In this document: positions 22,881-35,920 of the stretch, piece after piece | How positions within the stretch are numbered: position 1 is the stretch's first letter | Layout of the letters: every line of letters starts with the position of its first letter | Assembly: GCA_002914805.1 (NCBI GenBank) | Contig: JXTB01000117.1 | Coordinates: 713,031-777,030 of the forward strand | Reading direction: 5' to 3' | DNA from: Parasponia andersonii | Taxonomy: Eukaryota > Streptophyta > Magnoliopsida > Rosales > Cannabaceae | Length of the DNA stretch: 64,000 nt | The notes under the pieces: generated by a model | Told to the model about the DNA's origin: nothing | What the model saw: only the letters and a program-made list of their open reading frames with translations | The model's database searches: none | Made by a program: the position numbers and the translations under genes

Positions 22881-23982
22881 TCATTATATAGGTAGTTAAT
22901 AAGACTTTAGTATTCTCCACAAACTTTACTTCGCCTGGCACGCTATAGTTCTTCAATAAACATTTTCACATGCATAATTCTTTATAGGATTAGTAAGTAC
23001 TATGATTTATAATATGAATTCCTATGATTTATAATATGAATTCACAACAAAATTAATGGTGGCGGTTTTTCCCGGCCATGCGCTCAATTTGTTGGTGGGT
23101 CACATGAATTTTTTCTCAAAAATTGTAAATTAGTTTCTAATGGACTATAATTTATTAAAATAATTGAAAATTATCTAATTGCATATATATATATATATAT
23201 ATATATATTCTAATACTACAAGTCCAAAAAAATTGCCAAAATATTTTAATCTAATTATTAAGGACAAACTAAGTTACATATATGCATGTCTGACGGTATA
23301 AAAATTTAGAAAGGATTAGCTGCCAGTCTTATCTGCACGTATCCCCCATTAGCTAATTAGACTAATTATAAAACAACATAAAAAAAAAAATTACGTACAA
23401 TATATATGTGTAGTTAAATATGATTTCTATAATGGCTACTTGTTCTCTGAAAAAACGAGTAGGCAACTATGATCGATTTAGCATTTCAAGCTGAATATTG
23501 GTTAAAAATTAATCTGCAGAAATCGGCTCATCGGAGCCTAGCTAGCTTGTCATGCATATATAACAATATTATTATATAATTCATATAAATAGGTCAGGTA
23601 AATATTACTATTACTACTACATACCATGCCATAATTAATTAGGTCTTTTTGCTGGAAAAACATAATTTTTTTTCCAGCAAAAAAAAAAAGTACTTAATTT
23701 GCTGGATATTGAAAGCCAGCTTAATCATCATCAAACGCTTTTGTTTTTCATTTTTCCTCCAAAATAGGTAAACTGCAAATATTCTCTTGCTGTATCCTCG
23801 TCACCTCCACGAATAGCCAAACTAGCTTGTTGTAATTTTAACCACACTCTTTTTTTCTAATTAAAATCCCTCTTACCCACAACAAAAAATTCCAACAAAT
23901 TAAAGAGATCATCATCATATTCAAATATTGATATTCACTATACTTAATTACAATTCTTATATAATCAATTTACATATTAATT
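22648..23982. other. Intergenic region between C2H2 and DUF3511 genes
   Basis: AT-rich. Contains (TA)n tracts (22847-22877 and about 23183-23208) and a strong hairpin (23645-23688). No gene seen. Confidence 0.4.
23645..23688. repeat. Short perfect hairpin
   Basis: TTTTTGCTGGAAAA pairs with TTTTCCAGCAAAAA across an 8-10 base loop. The word GCTGG recurs at about 23701 and AGCCAGC at 23715. It lies about 300 bp upstream of the DUF3511 start. Confidence 0.6.
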
Positions 23983-24273
23983 ATGGCTAGAAATTCTGGT
24001 CGCAGATCATCGTCAATAGTAGTAACGGTGGGGAAGGATTCATCGACGCGGCGGCCGCCTGCGTTTGCATCGTCGTCGTCACACTATTCGTGGCGGCCAC
24101 GGGGATCATCCACGCCGTCGGATCATCGTTATCATCATGATCATCAGCTGCCGGAATTGAAGAGACGACGACGGGTTGCAAGGTACAAGGCATACGCTGT
24201 TGAGAGCAAATTAAGGAAAGGGTTTCGTTGGTTTAAGGCCAAATGCTATGCGCTTCTTCATATTGCAACCTAG
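23983..24273 (+). CDS. DUF3511 small basic protein
   Basis: A 96-residue intronless protein. Residues 58-88 (ELKRRRRVARYKAYAVESKL, then RKGFRWFKAKC) match the DUF3511 signature of plant proteins, in which a basic run is followed by YKxYxVExKxK and a Lys/Arg-rich FRWxKxKC end. The N-terminal half is Ser/Arg/His-rich and probably disordered. The family has no settled biochemical function. The start is the first ATG of the frame, in an AT-rich leader. Immediately after the stop is a CTAG-repeat tract. Length is typical for the family. Confidence 0.85.
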   Translation: MARNSGRRSSSIVVTVGKDSSTRRPPAFASSSSHYSWRPRGSSTPSDHRYHHDHQLPELKRRRRVARYKAYAVESKLRKGFRWFKAKCYALLHIAT

Positions 24274-25860
24274 CTAGCTAGCTAGCTTAGTATTAATATT
24301 TAAGCTAATAATAATATGCAAATATATATATATGTATGTATATTGTTACTACGTACATTTATTAATTTCCATTAATGCACTCGTACTAGGAAATTATTTT
24401 TAATTCTTCTTTATAATAATGTCGTTACAATTATAGGTTGTGTTAATTTTTTCTTTTTAAAACAAATTTTTAATGATCTTTAATTTGGTATCTTGAAAAT
24501 CATGAAAGATGATATATGATTATTGTTCTCCTCGATCGCTTTTTCTGATTTTCTGAATATTGTGTTCATCAACAATGAAGCTGCCCGGCCCGAACATTGT
24601 GAGTCAGCTGGAAATTCGTACGTAAAAAGTACTTCTCTAATCTTTAGGCCAGAGTAATTTATTTATTTCTCTTGTCTTTTTATTTTTATTTTCCCCTAGT
24701 TTAACTTTAAGTTAACGATTTGTATATGTCTTAATTAAACTTGAACACTTATTTATTCACATATATTATGAAAAATAACACTACTATTTATTAGTTCCGA
24801 GTCGAATATGTTGTTTTTTGATATATGGAATTTTTCTTTCTTGTTGAAATTATGAAATAATCAATTAGTCGATTATATACAATTTGGTAAAGGTATTAGC
24901 TTGCCTGGCGATGGTACATCCTTTTTTTTTTTACAAAAAAATAATAATAAAAGTGAAGTCTTAAAAAAAGAAGTGGAGTGAGGAACTATTAATGGACTAG
25001 TAATGATATGAACCCTTATAAGCTATGCATGAACGTCGTGTTAGTTAACAAAAACGATGCGTTCCACTAGGAAATGGAGAAGAAAATTCTTAATCTGCTA
25101 CTGGTACATATAAACGACATTCATTTGACAAACCGAAATGGGGTTCGCTCTATTTCGGGGGAAAAAAGAAAAAATGTAGTTCGTTCTAAAGATAAAAACG
25201 ACACGTCGTCTTAACTTTATCAGCAAACGACATCTCATCCAAAAGGAAACATCGTCATCATCCTGGAATGACAAATTCAAGCCCCAAAAAAAAATCTAAA
25301 CGACATCTCGTCTCATACGATATTGTTTGTGGGAGTCTGCCAAACTAAACAGCGCGATTCCGAAATGATATTTTATTTCCACGTAGACCAGCAACGACAC
25401 GTCTGTATATCAAGACACGTCGTTTAGTAATTAGGGGGGGGGGGTTAAAAAAAAAAAAAAAAAGAAAGAAAGAAAGAAAGGAAAACTAACAAACGACAGC
25501 TTTACTCCCTAAAAGTTAGGCCGCTGACGACGGCGGCAAACAGGCAGGCCAAAAAGCCGTTCGACAACACGTGTCTCATTTTAATTGCACAGTTAGCCAA
25601 ACAAACGTAAAACAAAGGTAACTTTATCAGGATCTGGAGGACCACCCCCTCCCCCTGAAGTCCCGTTTGGAAATTTGAAATGAAGCCCCTCTCCAAAGAG
25701 ACGTTATAGCCTTTTTTTTTTTAATTATTATTTTAAACCTTTTCTTGCAATAACTATTTTTCAAACTTATTTTATTTTATTTATTCCAAATAAATAAATT
25801 AAATTAAAACATAATATCATTCTATGTCTCCCATTTATTGCTTGAACTAACCAGGCCTCA
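24274..25860. other. Intergenic region with recurrent AAACGAC words
   Basis: AT-rich up to about 25080. From 25112 to 25500 the word AAACGAC/GTCGTTT and ACACGTCGT recur about seven times, followed by a G-run, an A-run and a (GAAA)n tract near 25434-25480. No gene recognised. Confidence 0.45.
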
Positions 25861-25896
25861 CACACTCTCTCTCTCTACTATACACACAGTGAGAGA

Positions 25897-25929
<33 letters not shown>

Positions 25930-26087
25930 AAAAAAATTTCTATTTTGATAAGTGGGTTCAGATCGTCCATCGATTTTAATTGTTGGGCTCTCTCTGTCTT
26001 TGAAAATTTAGTACTCTCACTCGAGAGTTTTTTGGTGCATTTATAGGTGATACAGACGAGTTAGCTGGCTTTGCTCCCTGATTTCAC
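25861..26087 (+). promoter_or_regulatory. Probable 5' leader exon of the TRM gene, with (CT)n tract
   Basis: A CT-rich microsatellite (25864-25929) typical of plant leaders, then non-coding sequence ending in a donor CAC/GTAAGT at 26087/26088. The matching acceptor GCATCAG is at 26819, five bases before the start codon. I infer a 5'-UTR intron of about 0.73 kb; the transcription start was not determined. Confidence 0.5.
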
Positions 26088-26824
26088 GTAAGTATTTTGC
26101 TTTTTCCTTTACGGGTTTTTTTCTTTTTTATTACTAGATTGGTGTTTTATGGATTTTTTTTCTTTTTTTTTTTTTTTGGTTTTGGATTTGTGGGATCATC
26201 AGCTTAAGTTAAGTTTCTGTTTTGGTATTTGAGGTCTGATTGGTTACCGAGAAATTTGGGAAAATGGTAGCTTTAGTTTGATCGTTACATTGTTATTGAG
26301 ACTTCTTTTCTCTGTGTCTGGTACATTTGTGTAGTTTACTTGAATTTTTTAGGTTTTGTAGAACTATATTTTTGTAATGCATTGTGACATTCTTGGGTGC
26401 ATAGAAGATGCAAACTTAATGGGTTAGCGCAATGTTTAATGATTAAGAAAGTTTTGTGCTTGAAGTTAAAATTGGCCTTCTTTGAGAGAGGAAGAGAGAT
26501 TTTGGCAGAGTTTAATCATCTAACAAAGCTTATTGATGGGTTTATGAATGTATGCATAATGTCATATAATACTTGAACAGGGTCAACGATTGACTTCTTA
26601 TATAAAGGAATTAAGTTGTCTCTTTTAAAAGAATTCGATGCGAACATTTCGACCGCTAAAATGTTGAAGAAATGGTTTTGCATACGCTAATAGAATTAGA
26701 GATTTATGATGTTAATCTTTTATTGGATCCAGCTGCAGATAGATTTTGCTGGTTGAACAGAATGTGTCTTTAAGATTCCTTAAAGGATAAATGTTAAAGT
26801 AGTTTTGTTTCTGCATCAGCAAAC

Positions 26825-29800
26825 ATGGGGTTTGAGAAAGAAGGTTCGAAAAATGGTGTTGGTGGTTTTTTCCATCTCTTTGACTGGACTGCAAAATCTC
26901 GGAAAAAGTTATTCTCAAACAAATTGGATTTACCAGGTTCGATCCTATCGCATCTGCATTTTACACCATTTGTTTGTTTCTTTTCATTATTGTGTCTTAA
27001 TCTTGGTACTTCATGATGGTTTTAGGTTGTAACCTTTCCTTTGTTTTTTTTTCAGAGCAATCAAAGCAGGTAAAGAAAAGTGATGGGAACTTGCCAACGA
27101 CACGGCTATCATTGGTGGGAGTTTAGCTATCATTTTTCTATCAGTTTCTTTATTACATTACTAAGTATGATATGGGATTGAATCTAAGATAATCTCTGCT
27201 TCTTTACTTCGCAGTTAGATGAAGATGAAACTGGAGCAGGGACAAGCTTTAAAGCCAGTAGTGATTACAGTTGTGCTTCATCAGTTACAGATGAAGAGGG
27301 ATGTGGAATTAGAGCTCCTAGTGTTGTAGCCAGGCTAATGGGATTAGACTCTTTGCCCACTTCCAATTTTCAGGAGCCCTATTCTTCCCCATACTTTGGT
27401 ACACAATCTCTTCAAGATGCTCATTACCACAAGAAAAACTTTGAATATTACCATGACCATCAAATGATGTATTCAGGGGATATGCTTAGAAAGGTTGAAA
27501 GCCAAAATTCCAGGCATTTTGTTGAGTCAAAGCCCAAGAAAACACTAAGCAGTCCATTTGAGAAGTTCCAAACTGAAGTTTTGCCCCCCAAATCTGCCAA
27601 GTCAATTCCAGTAACACACCATAAACTTTTGTCTCCTATCAAGAGTCCTGGCTTTGTTTCGAGTAATAATGTGGCTCACATAATGGAAGCTGCAGCAAAA
27701 ATTATTGAGCCTGGACCTCAAGCTACTGCTAAAGCCAAAGTGCCTCTAGTAGGGTCTTCTTCAATACCCTTGAAGGTTCAGGCTCTTAAAGAAAAGGTGG
27801 AGGCCTCACAAAAAATTCCTTTGATGGGTTCTTCTTTGGCGACCTTGAAAGTACAAGACCTAAAACAGAAAGTAGCAGCTTCTCATAGGCTTTCTGAAGC
27901 TTCTCAAAGACCAGTTGAGTCAAACGCTGCCAAGTATCTTAAGGGACAATCTTTGAACAAGAGCTGGAATGGATCTGTTGATACATCTTTGAGGATGTCT
28001 CCTGAGAAAGAAGAAGGTTCTTCTCGTTTAAAGAATAAAGGAAAGTCCATTTCTCTTGCTATCCAAGCCAAGGTCAATGTTCAGAGAAGAGAAGGGCTGA
28101 ATTTAAGTAGCTCTAGGAGTGAAGTGACCCAGAGACAACAGAGTGAGCTTAAGTCAAGTCCGACCTTTCAGAGCCAACAGAATACTCAAAAAAATTTGCC
28201 TAAGAAACCATTCATGCAAAATTCTTCCGGTGTTCTGAGGCAAAATAATCAGAAACAGAATTGCCTAATTGATAATGATAATTCATTTTCAAAGCCCCTG
28301 GTTTCCAACTCACAGGGTAGGAAACTACTTTCCCGGGATTCTTCTTCAGGGCGTCAAAAAAGCTTGAACAGAAGTAGTGGGAACTCAAAAGTAGGATCCA
28401 GGAAGTCAAGCTTGAGAGTGGATGGTGAAAAGGAACTTCCTTATTCTAGTTCTAGGAATGTCCCTAGAAAGAAACGATCAATAGATAGGGATCTTCATTT
28501 CAACAAAACCCAGAGTGATGACCAAAGTTTGAATGCCAAAAATCAGAAGCCTGTAAAATCTATTCCTGTAATTGATGGTTGTCACAATTGGGCTGTAGAC
28601 AGCCGAAGAAAAGGCATGGATGTTGTTTCATTTACATTCACGGCCCCACTTACAAGATCACTGCCTGGTTCTGAGATCTCCGGTCAGGCTGGACAGAGAA
28701 AAAATGGTTTTTCCATGGATCACCAAGGTAAAAGGATGTTGCTTGACTCAGACGGTATGAAATTATCTTCACTGGGATGCAATGTCATAGGTGGTGATGC
28801 TTTGAGTATGCTTTTAGAAGAAAAGTTAAGGGAGCTAACTTTTGGGCTCGAGTCTTCTAGCCGTGACTCTGTCAAAGGAGGCTCAGCTTCAAGTTCTGGT
28901 TCACATTTGGAAAACATTATACCTACACCAAGGATAAATGAGCAAAAAGACCAACAGTTTTTGTTTAAAGACAGATTTGGTGGCCAATTTGACTTTGAGT
29001 TTTCCACCAATCATCCTCCAACGTCCAGTCTTAAACAGAAACTTCAGGTATATTGTCCTGATCAATCCTACTTTACAATTTCTACTTGTTTTTCTCTCCA
29101 AAATCTGATCAAGTTTCGTTTATTAAGATTTTGGCAAGTTTACCCTTTATGTTCAAGCATGCATACTTCGGTCAGTTATCAATATTTACAATATAGCACA
29201 GGCTATTAATTGTAATCTGCATACTTTTGCACTATATAATCCGATTGCTGAAATAAAAATAATGTTTTCAGGGAGTCAATGAGATGGATGAGTATAGCAG
29301 CAGCACTCATTTAGAAGCTCGAAAGTTGCACAATGGACGGCATCCTAGTCCAGTCTCTATCCTAGAACCTTCATTTTCAAATGAAAGTTGTGACTCTTCA
29401 ATTACTACAGATAGTAATAGTACAGAAGGTATAAGCCGCACATTGTAGATTTTTATTCTTTATAAAGTTGTTCATATTAAGTAAACTATATTTTAGATGT
29501 TTTGTACTTGCAAAGCATGCTTCTATCAGATTACTAAAGCACTCGACAATTTATTTTCAGGAAGCAAGTTGTGTTCATCTGTTCAAGCTCAGGAAGTTAG
29601 TGGTTTGAGTTTCTTGAAAAAGTTCCACCCGCTAGAAGCTGATACTGATTTGTCAGATTCAGCCTCCTCTACATCTACTAGCACTTTAGCCAGAAAGCCT
29701 GCAACTACATTAATAAAGACAGATCTTTCAACTACAGAGTGGGAACTAGAACATGTCAAGAAGATATTGTGTACTGCGGAGTTAATGTTTAAGGACTTTG

Positions 29801-30225
29801 CATTGGGCCATTCCCGTGATATCATAAACCCTCATCTCTTCAATTTGTTGGAGAGTAGAAAAGGATCATTGGAAAGTGATAGTAGCGAGTCTAGGGTGAG
29901 AAGGAAGGTATTGTTTGATTGTGTTGGCGAATGCCTGGACTTGAGATACAGGAGTTGTGTGGGTGGGGGGTTCAGAATGTGGGCGAAAGGAGTAGCAATG
30001 GTGAGAAGGAAGGAGTGGTTGGCTGAAGAAGTCTACAAGGAAATTTCAGGTTGGGAAAGCTTGGGAGATTCAATGGTGGATGAGCTTGTGGACAAGGACA
30101 TGAGCAGTCAATATGGGAGGTGGCTGAACTTTGAAGTCGATGAATTTGAATTGGCGGTAGAGGTTGAGGCTCAAATATTTGATTCATTAATTGAAGAAAT
30201 GCATTCTGATATGGTGCAATTTTAA
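26825..30225 (+). CDS. TRM / LONGIFOLIA-type protein with DUF4378
   Basis: Five coding exons: 26825-26936, 27056-27114, 27215-29047, 29272-29428, 29561-30225, all GT-AG and in frame, giving 941 residues. N-terminus: MGFEKEGSKNGVGGFFHLFD then WTAKSRKKLFS. Residues 94-105 carry VVARLMGLDSLP (the RLMGLD motif of TON1-recruiting-motif proteins). About 693-710 is SPVSILEPSFSNESC. The DUF4378 domain covers roughly 780-935 (EWELEHVKKILC, KVLFDCVGECLDL), and the C-terminal IFDSLIEEM resembles the TON1-binding end. The middle is Ser/Lys-rich and probably disordered. In Arabidopsis such proteins bring TON1-PP2A complexes to cortical microtubules and affect cell elongation; inferred here. The large exon alone could be misread as a separate gene. 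Confidence 0.85.
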
Positions 30226-31348
30226 TGCCATAACTATTTCTATTCTTACTACCCGTTTACCCCCAACAAATGTAAGTTTTCACTCTCTTGCGGATCTTGT
30301 AAGTTTTGGATTCTTGATATTGTAACTCGAGTTATTGATGTATTTTTGTGATTAGATTATTTTGAAGTATTTTTTTTACTGCTTCAATTCCTTTCAAAGT
30401 CGGTGTTAATTGGAAAATTTGTTTTTTTTATAAATTACCCCAGTGCAGTCTTTCTTTACTGTCAAACATGATTGATTAATTTATATGGTGGTGAAACTGA
30501 ACTGTTCCTTCACCATATAAGTCTAAGATTAATATTACCAAAACATCCAAAGCTAATATGCTACTTTGATGAAACTTGGGAGGTAAAGCATAACGGCCAA
30601 ATTTTACTTGGCCTTCATTTGGCATATCACAGTGACTTTCTATCATATGGAAAGTGGAAACCATACGCACATTTTATTTTATTATTTTCTTTTTTTGGTG
30701 AAAATTCTATATACCAATCAATGTTACCTGATATAATCAACAAGAGAAATACGGTTTGTGAAAGAGGCCAATCATAAAACTGTCAATATATATACATGTC
30801 TTTCAAAGGGCTTGCCATAGTCGCTTTCTCTCATTTTTGGTGATCCAAGGTGGGTTTCTCTGTATCTTTCTCCTTGTTAGTTTTCTTCAAACAACATAGT
30901 AGTCCACACACACAGAAGGTGTGTCAATTTTCATGAGCCACTGAGGAGAACAAATCGGAATCAGCTATCAATACCACACCATAAGACAACATTGAAAGTT
31001 GAAATCTATCATGATAGACATTTTAACATAGAACTAGAGACTAAAGAACAAATAAGAAGTGAAAAAATATATATATTAGATTTCAGAGAATAAATTCTCC
31101 TTTATGCAAATATAGCAGTGATCAAAGAACAGACAGGAGGAAAATTCTAATGGATTCATTTGCAAGTTCTACTTTTAAACTCCTACATGGTCATTAGGAG
31201 TCACATAAGTACCTCTGCATCTCCAAAATTTGGTTAACCTTTTTCGATCGAGTAAAGAATTTCTTCCAATTAACAAAAAATAAAAGTATTTCTTGAATTC
31301 GAGTATAACTTGTTCTACCACAAGCTGAAGACTAGTTTTCTTGTGAGG
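30226..31348. other. Convergent intergenic region (TRM and MYB 3' ends)
   Basis: Contains the 3' flanks of both genes. An open frame at 30472-30777 (101 codons) has no recognisable domain and is probably chance. Confidence 0.4.
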
Positions 31349-33388
31349 TCAATTAAGACCGCGTCCTTCAAAATTACCAGTTTCCCATAAAGAAAACTCT
31401 CTCTCCCCCTCTTGATCGGACAAGTACTCATCCCATATTTCATTATTGTCATTGTTAGTGCTATTATAATTATTGTTATGGCTTTCAACATGTTCTATCC
31501 AATTCCAATTAAGCCATGTTCCATCGTCATGAAATCCAGAATTATTATTAATTGCAGAAGAGTTGCAAGTATGCCATTCCCCACTCAGCTCAGCAGTACT
31601 ACCACTCTCCCTTGCTTCAGCATTCAAAACGCTAGTCGTTTTCTCGTTCTCCCTCTGCTCCTCAAGGGCCATGTTTTCATTCCCACTTGGCCTGTCCAAG
31701 ACCCCATCTTCAAGGACATAACTAAGGCGCATCACTTCTCTATCTAGCCACTCGTTTGGTCCCAATAACTCCTCTGTCTCTCTCCTTTGGGACCCTTCCT
31801 CCTCTTGTTTTGCTCCCAAGGATTGGCTCTTTTCGACTCCTTGAATGGGACAAGGTACCAGAGTAGCACTATTACTTCTTGGTTTGACTGAAGCTGATGA
31901 TGATGATGATTCAAGTAGGACCACCTGCACGTCATGATCAGCTGTAGTAACATCCATCTCAGGCTTTTCTGGAGATGTTTTCGCAGCCGGGTTTTGGTTT
32001 GCATTCTTGTTCTTTTTTGCAGATGATCGGCTTGTTCGACTTCGGCCACCTCTTCTGTTGCCAACTGAAGCTAACTTCGCCATATTATTGATGATGGTCG
32101 GGGAGGAAGATTCCATTGCCAGCTGCTTGCTGAAAGTGTAAATCTTTCGACTCAAATGAGAGTTCCAATAGTTTTTAATCTCATTATCTGTCCGTCCAGG
32201 TAGATGCTCAGCTATCAATGACCACCTTCAAGATCAAGAAGTTAGAAAACTGCCCATCAAGGCCATTCAAGTAAACTTAAAATTAAGTGAAAATTAAAGT
32301 TTTAAAAATGAGCATATACTAAAAAGTAACTACCATAGTATTGTGTGGTATCACTAAGGCCAAGCCCATATTCCGGCTGTGGTCATAACTACCTATAATT
32401 GCTGAAATAATTAGTAGATAACTGTTGATGGATTGCTAGAGGATAACAAAAGCTTTTAATTAATACTCCAAAAAGGTCTCAATAGCTAGCAAAACCAAGA
32501 TGAAGTCAGCTCTTCATTTTTCAACCAAGAAGATGGGAAAGGAATCTGAAAATGCTTACTGTGTGAAGGAACTTTCTACTTACCTTACCCAAAAGGGCTG
32601 CAACTCTAATAAGTGGTTCTTACATTAGTGGGTCACTGGTTAACTGTTCTTGTTTTTTTATTTTCAACTCAAACATTGCTCACAGGAATATATGATTCAA
32701 ATAAATTTCAAAGAACTGTATCAGGTGATCTTTCAATAGTGGAAGCTTATAAAATACCAAGTTTCATCCAAGAATAACTGTTTCAAACAGTGTTCTTATT
32801 CATTATTACTAGCTCTTGTATTAAAAGGGTTTATATATCTTTTTGTGAAGACAACATATAGAAACCTGCATGTTTCTAGCTAGCTATATAAACAAGATTC
32901 AGGAAAAAGAGTAATGCATATATGTGTATGTATTATACATACACACACACACACGGATAAAATATTGAAAGAGAAAACACACCTATTACCAAGAGCGTTA
33001 TGCAACTTGACAATGGTTTCCTCCTCCTCTGCAGTGATATTCCCCCTCTTCAAGTCAGCTCTCAGATAATTTATCCATCTCAATCTGCAACTCTTGCCAC
33101 ACCTAAGCAACCCTTTAAAACAATACATATGCAGACATTTACATATATCAGATAATATGAAAACCCCATATCCCCATAAGTACTCTGTAAGCATCATATA
33201 TACATATATAAAGCAAAGGCTTTTTTTTCTTTTCAGTAAATATACAAATGCATACCTGCATTCTTGGGTAAAGATCTCCAGGAGCCTTCTCCATGGGCTT
33301 GAATGTACTTGGTCAAAATTTCATCTTCTTCAGTTGTCCATCTTCCTTTCTTTAACCCCAGCTTCTCACAACATGGTGCTCTTCCCAT
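31349..33388 (-). CDS. R2R3-MYB, subgroup 7-like flavonol regulator (MYB11/12/111 type)
   Basis: Three exons, 33388-33256, 33112-32983 and 32225-31349, giving 379 residues with the conserved MYB intron positions. It starts [18 protein letters not shown]2 covers about 14-61 and R3 about 67-112 ([40 protein letters not shown]). The bHLH-interaction signature in R3 is not satisfied (ETIVK instead of [DE]LxxR/K), as in bHLH-independent subgroup 7. Residues 147-160 ([14 protein letters not shown]) resemble the subgroup 7 GRTxRSxMK motif. Arabidopsis members activate CHS, CHI, F3H and FLS for flavonols; the role here is inferred. The acidic, Asn-rich C-terminus is a probable activation region. The frame is open upstream to another ATG at 33463, but the MGRAPCC start is the family start. 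Confidence 0.85.
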
Positions 33389-35920
33389 CTCTATGGACTT
33401 TTTTGACTCTTTGAGACAAGTGAGAAAGACAGAGATAGTTGAAAAACTTATTGTGATCTCCAAAATTTATAAAGAGAGACACAGAATTATATATGTATAT
33501 GTGTTAAATGTATGGGGTGAATATGACATAACACGATGGTATTAGCAGTGGCTCATAATACACCACGAACAACACAAACAGTGGAGACCACCACCAATCC
33601 TACTGGATTGGTGCCCTTTATTCATATATATACACACATATATACCGTATGTGTTACGAGCTCAGCATTTTTAACAGTTACCTATATGAAACTTAAAGGG
33701 AGTTTTTCAAAAGTTGACAAAATATATTGAAAAGAGGGAAAAGGGAAGAATGTCTCAAGTTTATATTTAATGATGAGATTTAATATATTATAGGTCCACA
33801 AATTTTCCAATAACGATGATAGAGACATATGCTCAAGGGCCAAAAGGAATGTTTTGAGCTGCTACGAGAAAACAAAAATGGGGGATTGAACACAGACTTT
33901 ATGCAAGACGTCAATGCTTTTGTTTTCACATCTAACTCTGAGGCTAGCTAATGAAATACTAATAAAAGCCCTTTTAATATAAATTAATTTCGCATTAAAT
34001 ATGGCATGAGTTTTTTAATTTCAAAGTTTTTTTTTTCCCTCTCAAAGTTGGACCACCTACAGTTCTTTCACCGTTCTCTTGTGTCCACTAGAAGCCAAAA
34101 TCTTCTAAACAAGTCGTTCATTGATCAGCTAACTCAGTTCCTTTCCCATCTTAATTTTTATAAACTTTTAAGTTGTGTATTTAAAATCGTATTTATTAAA
34201 TCATTCAAAGGCAATAATAACACCCCCTTATGCGTACGTTCATTGGAGCTGACTCGTCCTTTAATAAAAAAGGGTGCTTCATAAAAATGACCAGTTGTGG
34301 TCAGTTCACTCTCATGAAGAATTCTCTCATCTTTAACTAAGCAAAGCTAAATAAGAGTACTTTTAAAGTTTTAAGAGTTGAAAAGAACGAAAAAAGTTTT
34401 TTACGTGTGATAATATGCTTACTAGAACTGAAAAATTGGTAGTAATAGCGTCGTGGAATGTCAATGTCATTATTGGCAAACATTAAATTGGATCACATGC
34501 ATTGTTTAAGACAGCAAAGATTCACATATCCCAACTTGCTTACTTGCACACGTATACTATATACATGACATGTATATACCTATATACATTTATGTATAGC
34601 TATTCAAAAATACGAAAGGTCAAGTTGTTTAGAGAGAGAGAATACTAATAGCCGTGAACCATCGGCGGCACCACCACCACCACCATTACGCAGTTCCATG
34701 ACAGCAGTAATTGCTTTCCATACTTCTCCATTTCCAAGCACACACGCAGCAGTTAATAACCACCCCTTCTCTGACTATATTCAATACTCATAGGATAACA
34801 TTTCCAGTTTAAAAAACTTGTTTCTTTACCACTTCTAATTCACCATCCAATATTTGAAATTCTTAGACGACCACTTTTCTAATTCATCATCCTTGTTACA
34901 TGACCGCTTGACTTTTTTGATTGGGATGGATGCAAGTTATTCATCTTTTGTTGCCAAAAAATTGTCACTGTTTACTTTTATCCATTATAGGAGGTTTCTG
35001 TGCTGATCCTTCTCTCAATTGAGATGTGATTTATCCAACAGTTTATAGTCCAACTCGAATAATTATGTAAAAACGACATCACACACCTCATCAACTTCTC
35101 CTCTTTTGCTGCTAAGAATTCTCAGCATATAATACAACACGAAATATTCAAAAGGGGACTGCTGGTATGCATAGACCGCAAGAGGTCACACAAGTTGTAC
35201 GGTAAACCCTCAATATATTTGGTCACCAACTTGCAGTATGGGTACTGGTACACCATCAATGTTCTAACAAAACGTCTTTATAATCGGCTTTTCAGAAAAC
35301 CAATGTGGTCCAGTTTTGTAAGAGAGAGCGATATAACACCACCATGAAATATGACTAACTCGCATCCTTCCTCTAGAAACTCATTTATTTGCTCAACAAC
35401 CACTAAACTAGGCATTAAAGCCAATCAAAGGAATGGCCTTTCCAGCTTTGATCCAACCAAGAGTATTAATTTCTAATAGAGTGGGCACGCCACGTTGGAC
35501 TCAACCCTTAGGAGAGACAAAGCATAGTTTGGACCTTTACATGCATAAGAAACCTTCTAAGTCAATCAAGTGTTAGGCATACGAAGAATGTGTGACAAGA
35601 ATTTGTAAGGCATACGAAGAATGTGTGACAAGAATTTACTAAATCTGCTAATAACTTCAATACATAAGTACATAATTTATATTCACCTCTCGAATCTCAT
35701 TATGAAAATTGAGAGTTTGGCACGGCCGACAGGTAATGGCAACCTGGTAATCAATACACACAATAGAGAAATGTTCCATCTCCATCAAGTTTTCTACTCA
35801 GAATCCAGTTGAATTTACAGAATTTTTGCGAGGTAAACCGCAGATCTATGGCTGATGTTCATATATATACCTTCTTTCAGAAAATAATCTTCTCAGTAGG
35901 TTACTTTAGCAGTCAAAAAC
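33389..35920. other. Upstream region of MYB and 3' flank of AMSH3-like gene
   Basis: Probable MYB promoter next to 33389. Further right is AT-rich DNA with no supported gene, a GA tract at 34632-34641, and a 33-bp tandem duplication at 35575-35640. Confidence 0.4.
35575..35640. repeat. 33-bp tandem duplication
   Basis: Two adjacent units of AGGCATACGAAGAATG then TGTGACAAGAATTT, almost identical. Confidence 0.9.

Noticed and set aside
30472..30777. 101-codon ORF between TRM and MYB genes
   Set aside because: No domain or family resemblance; lies in convergent 3' flanks, so probably chance.
34625..34770. Minus-strand open stretch (EKGWLLTAACVLGNGEVW...) upstream of the MYB gene
   Set aside because: Only about 45 codons before stops, no recognisable domain; kept out of the annotation.
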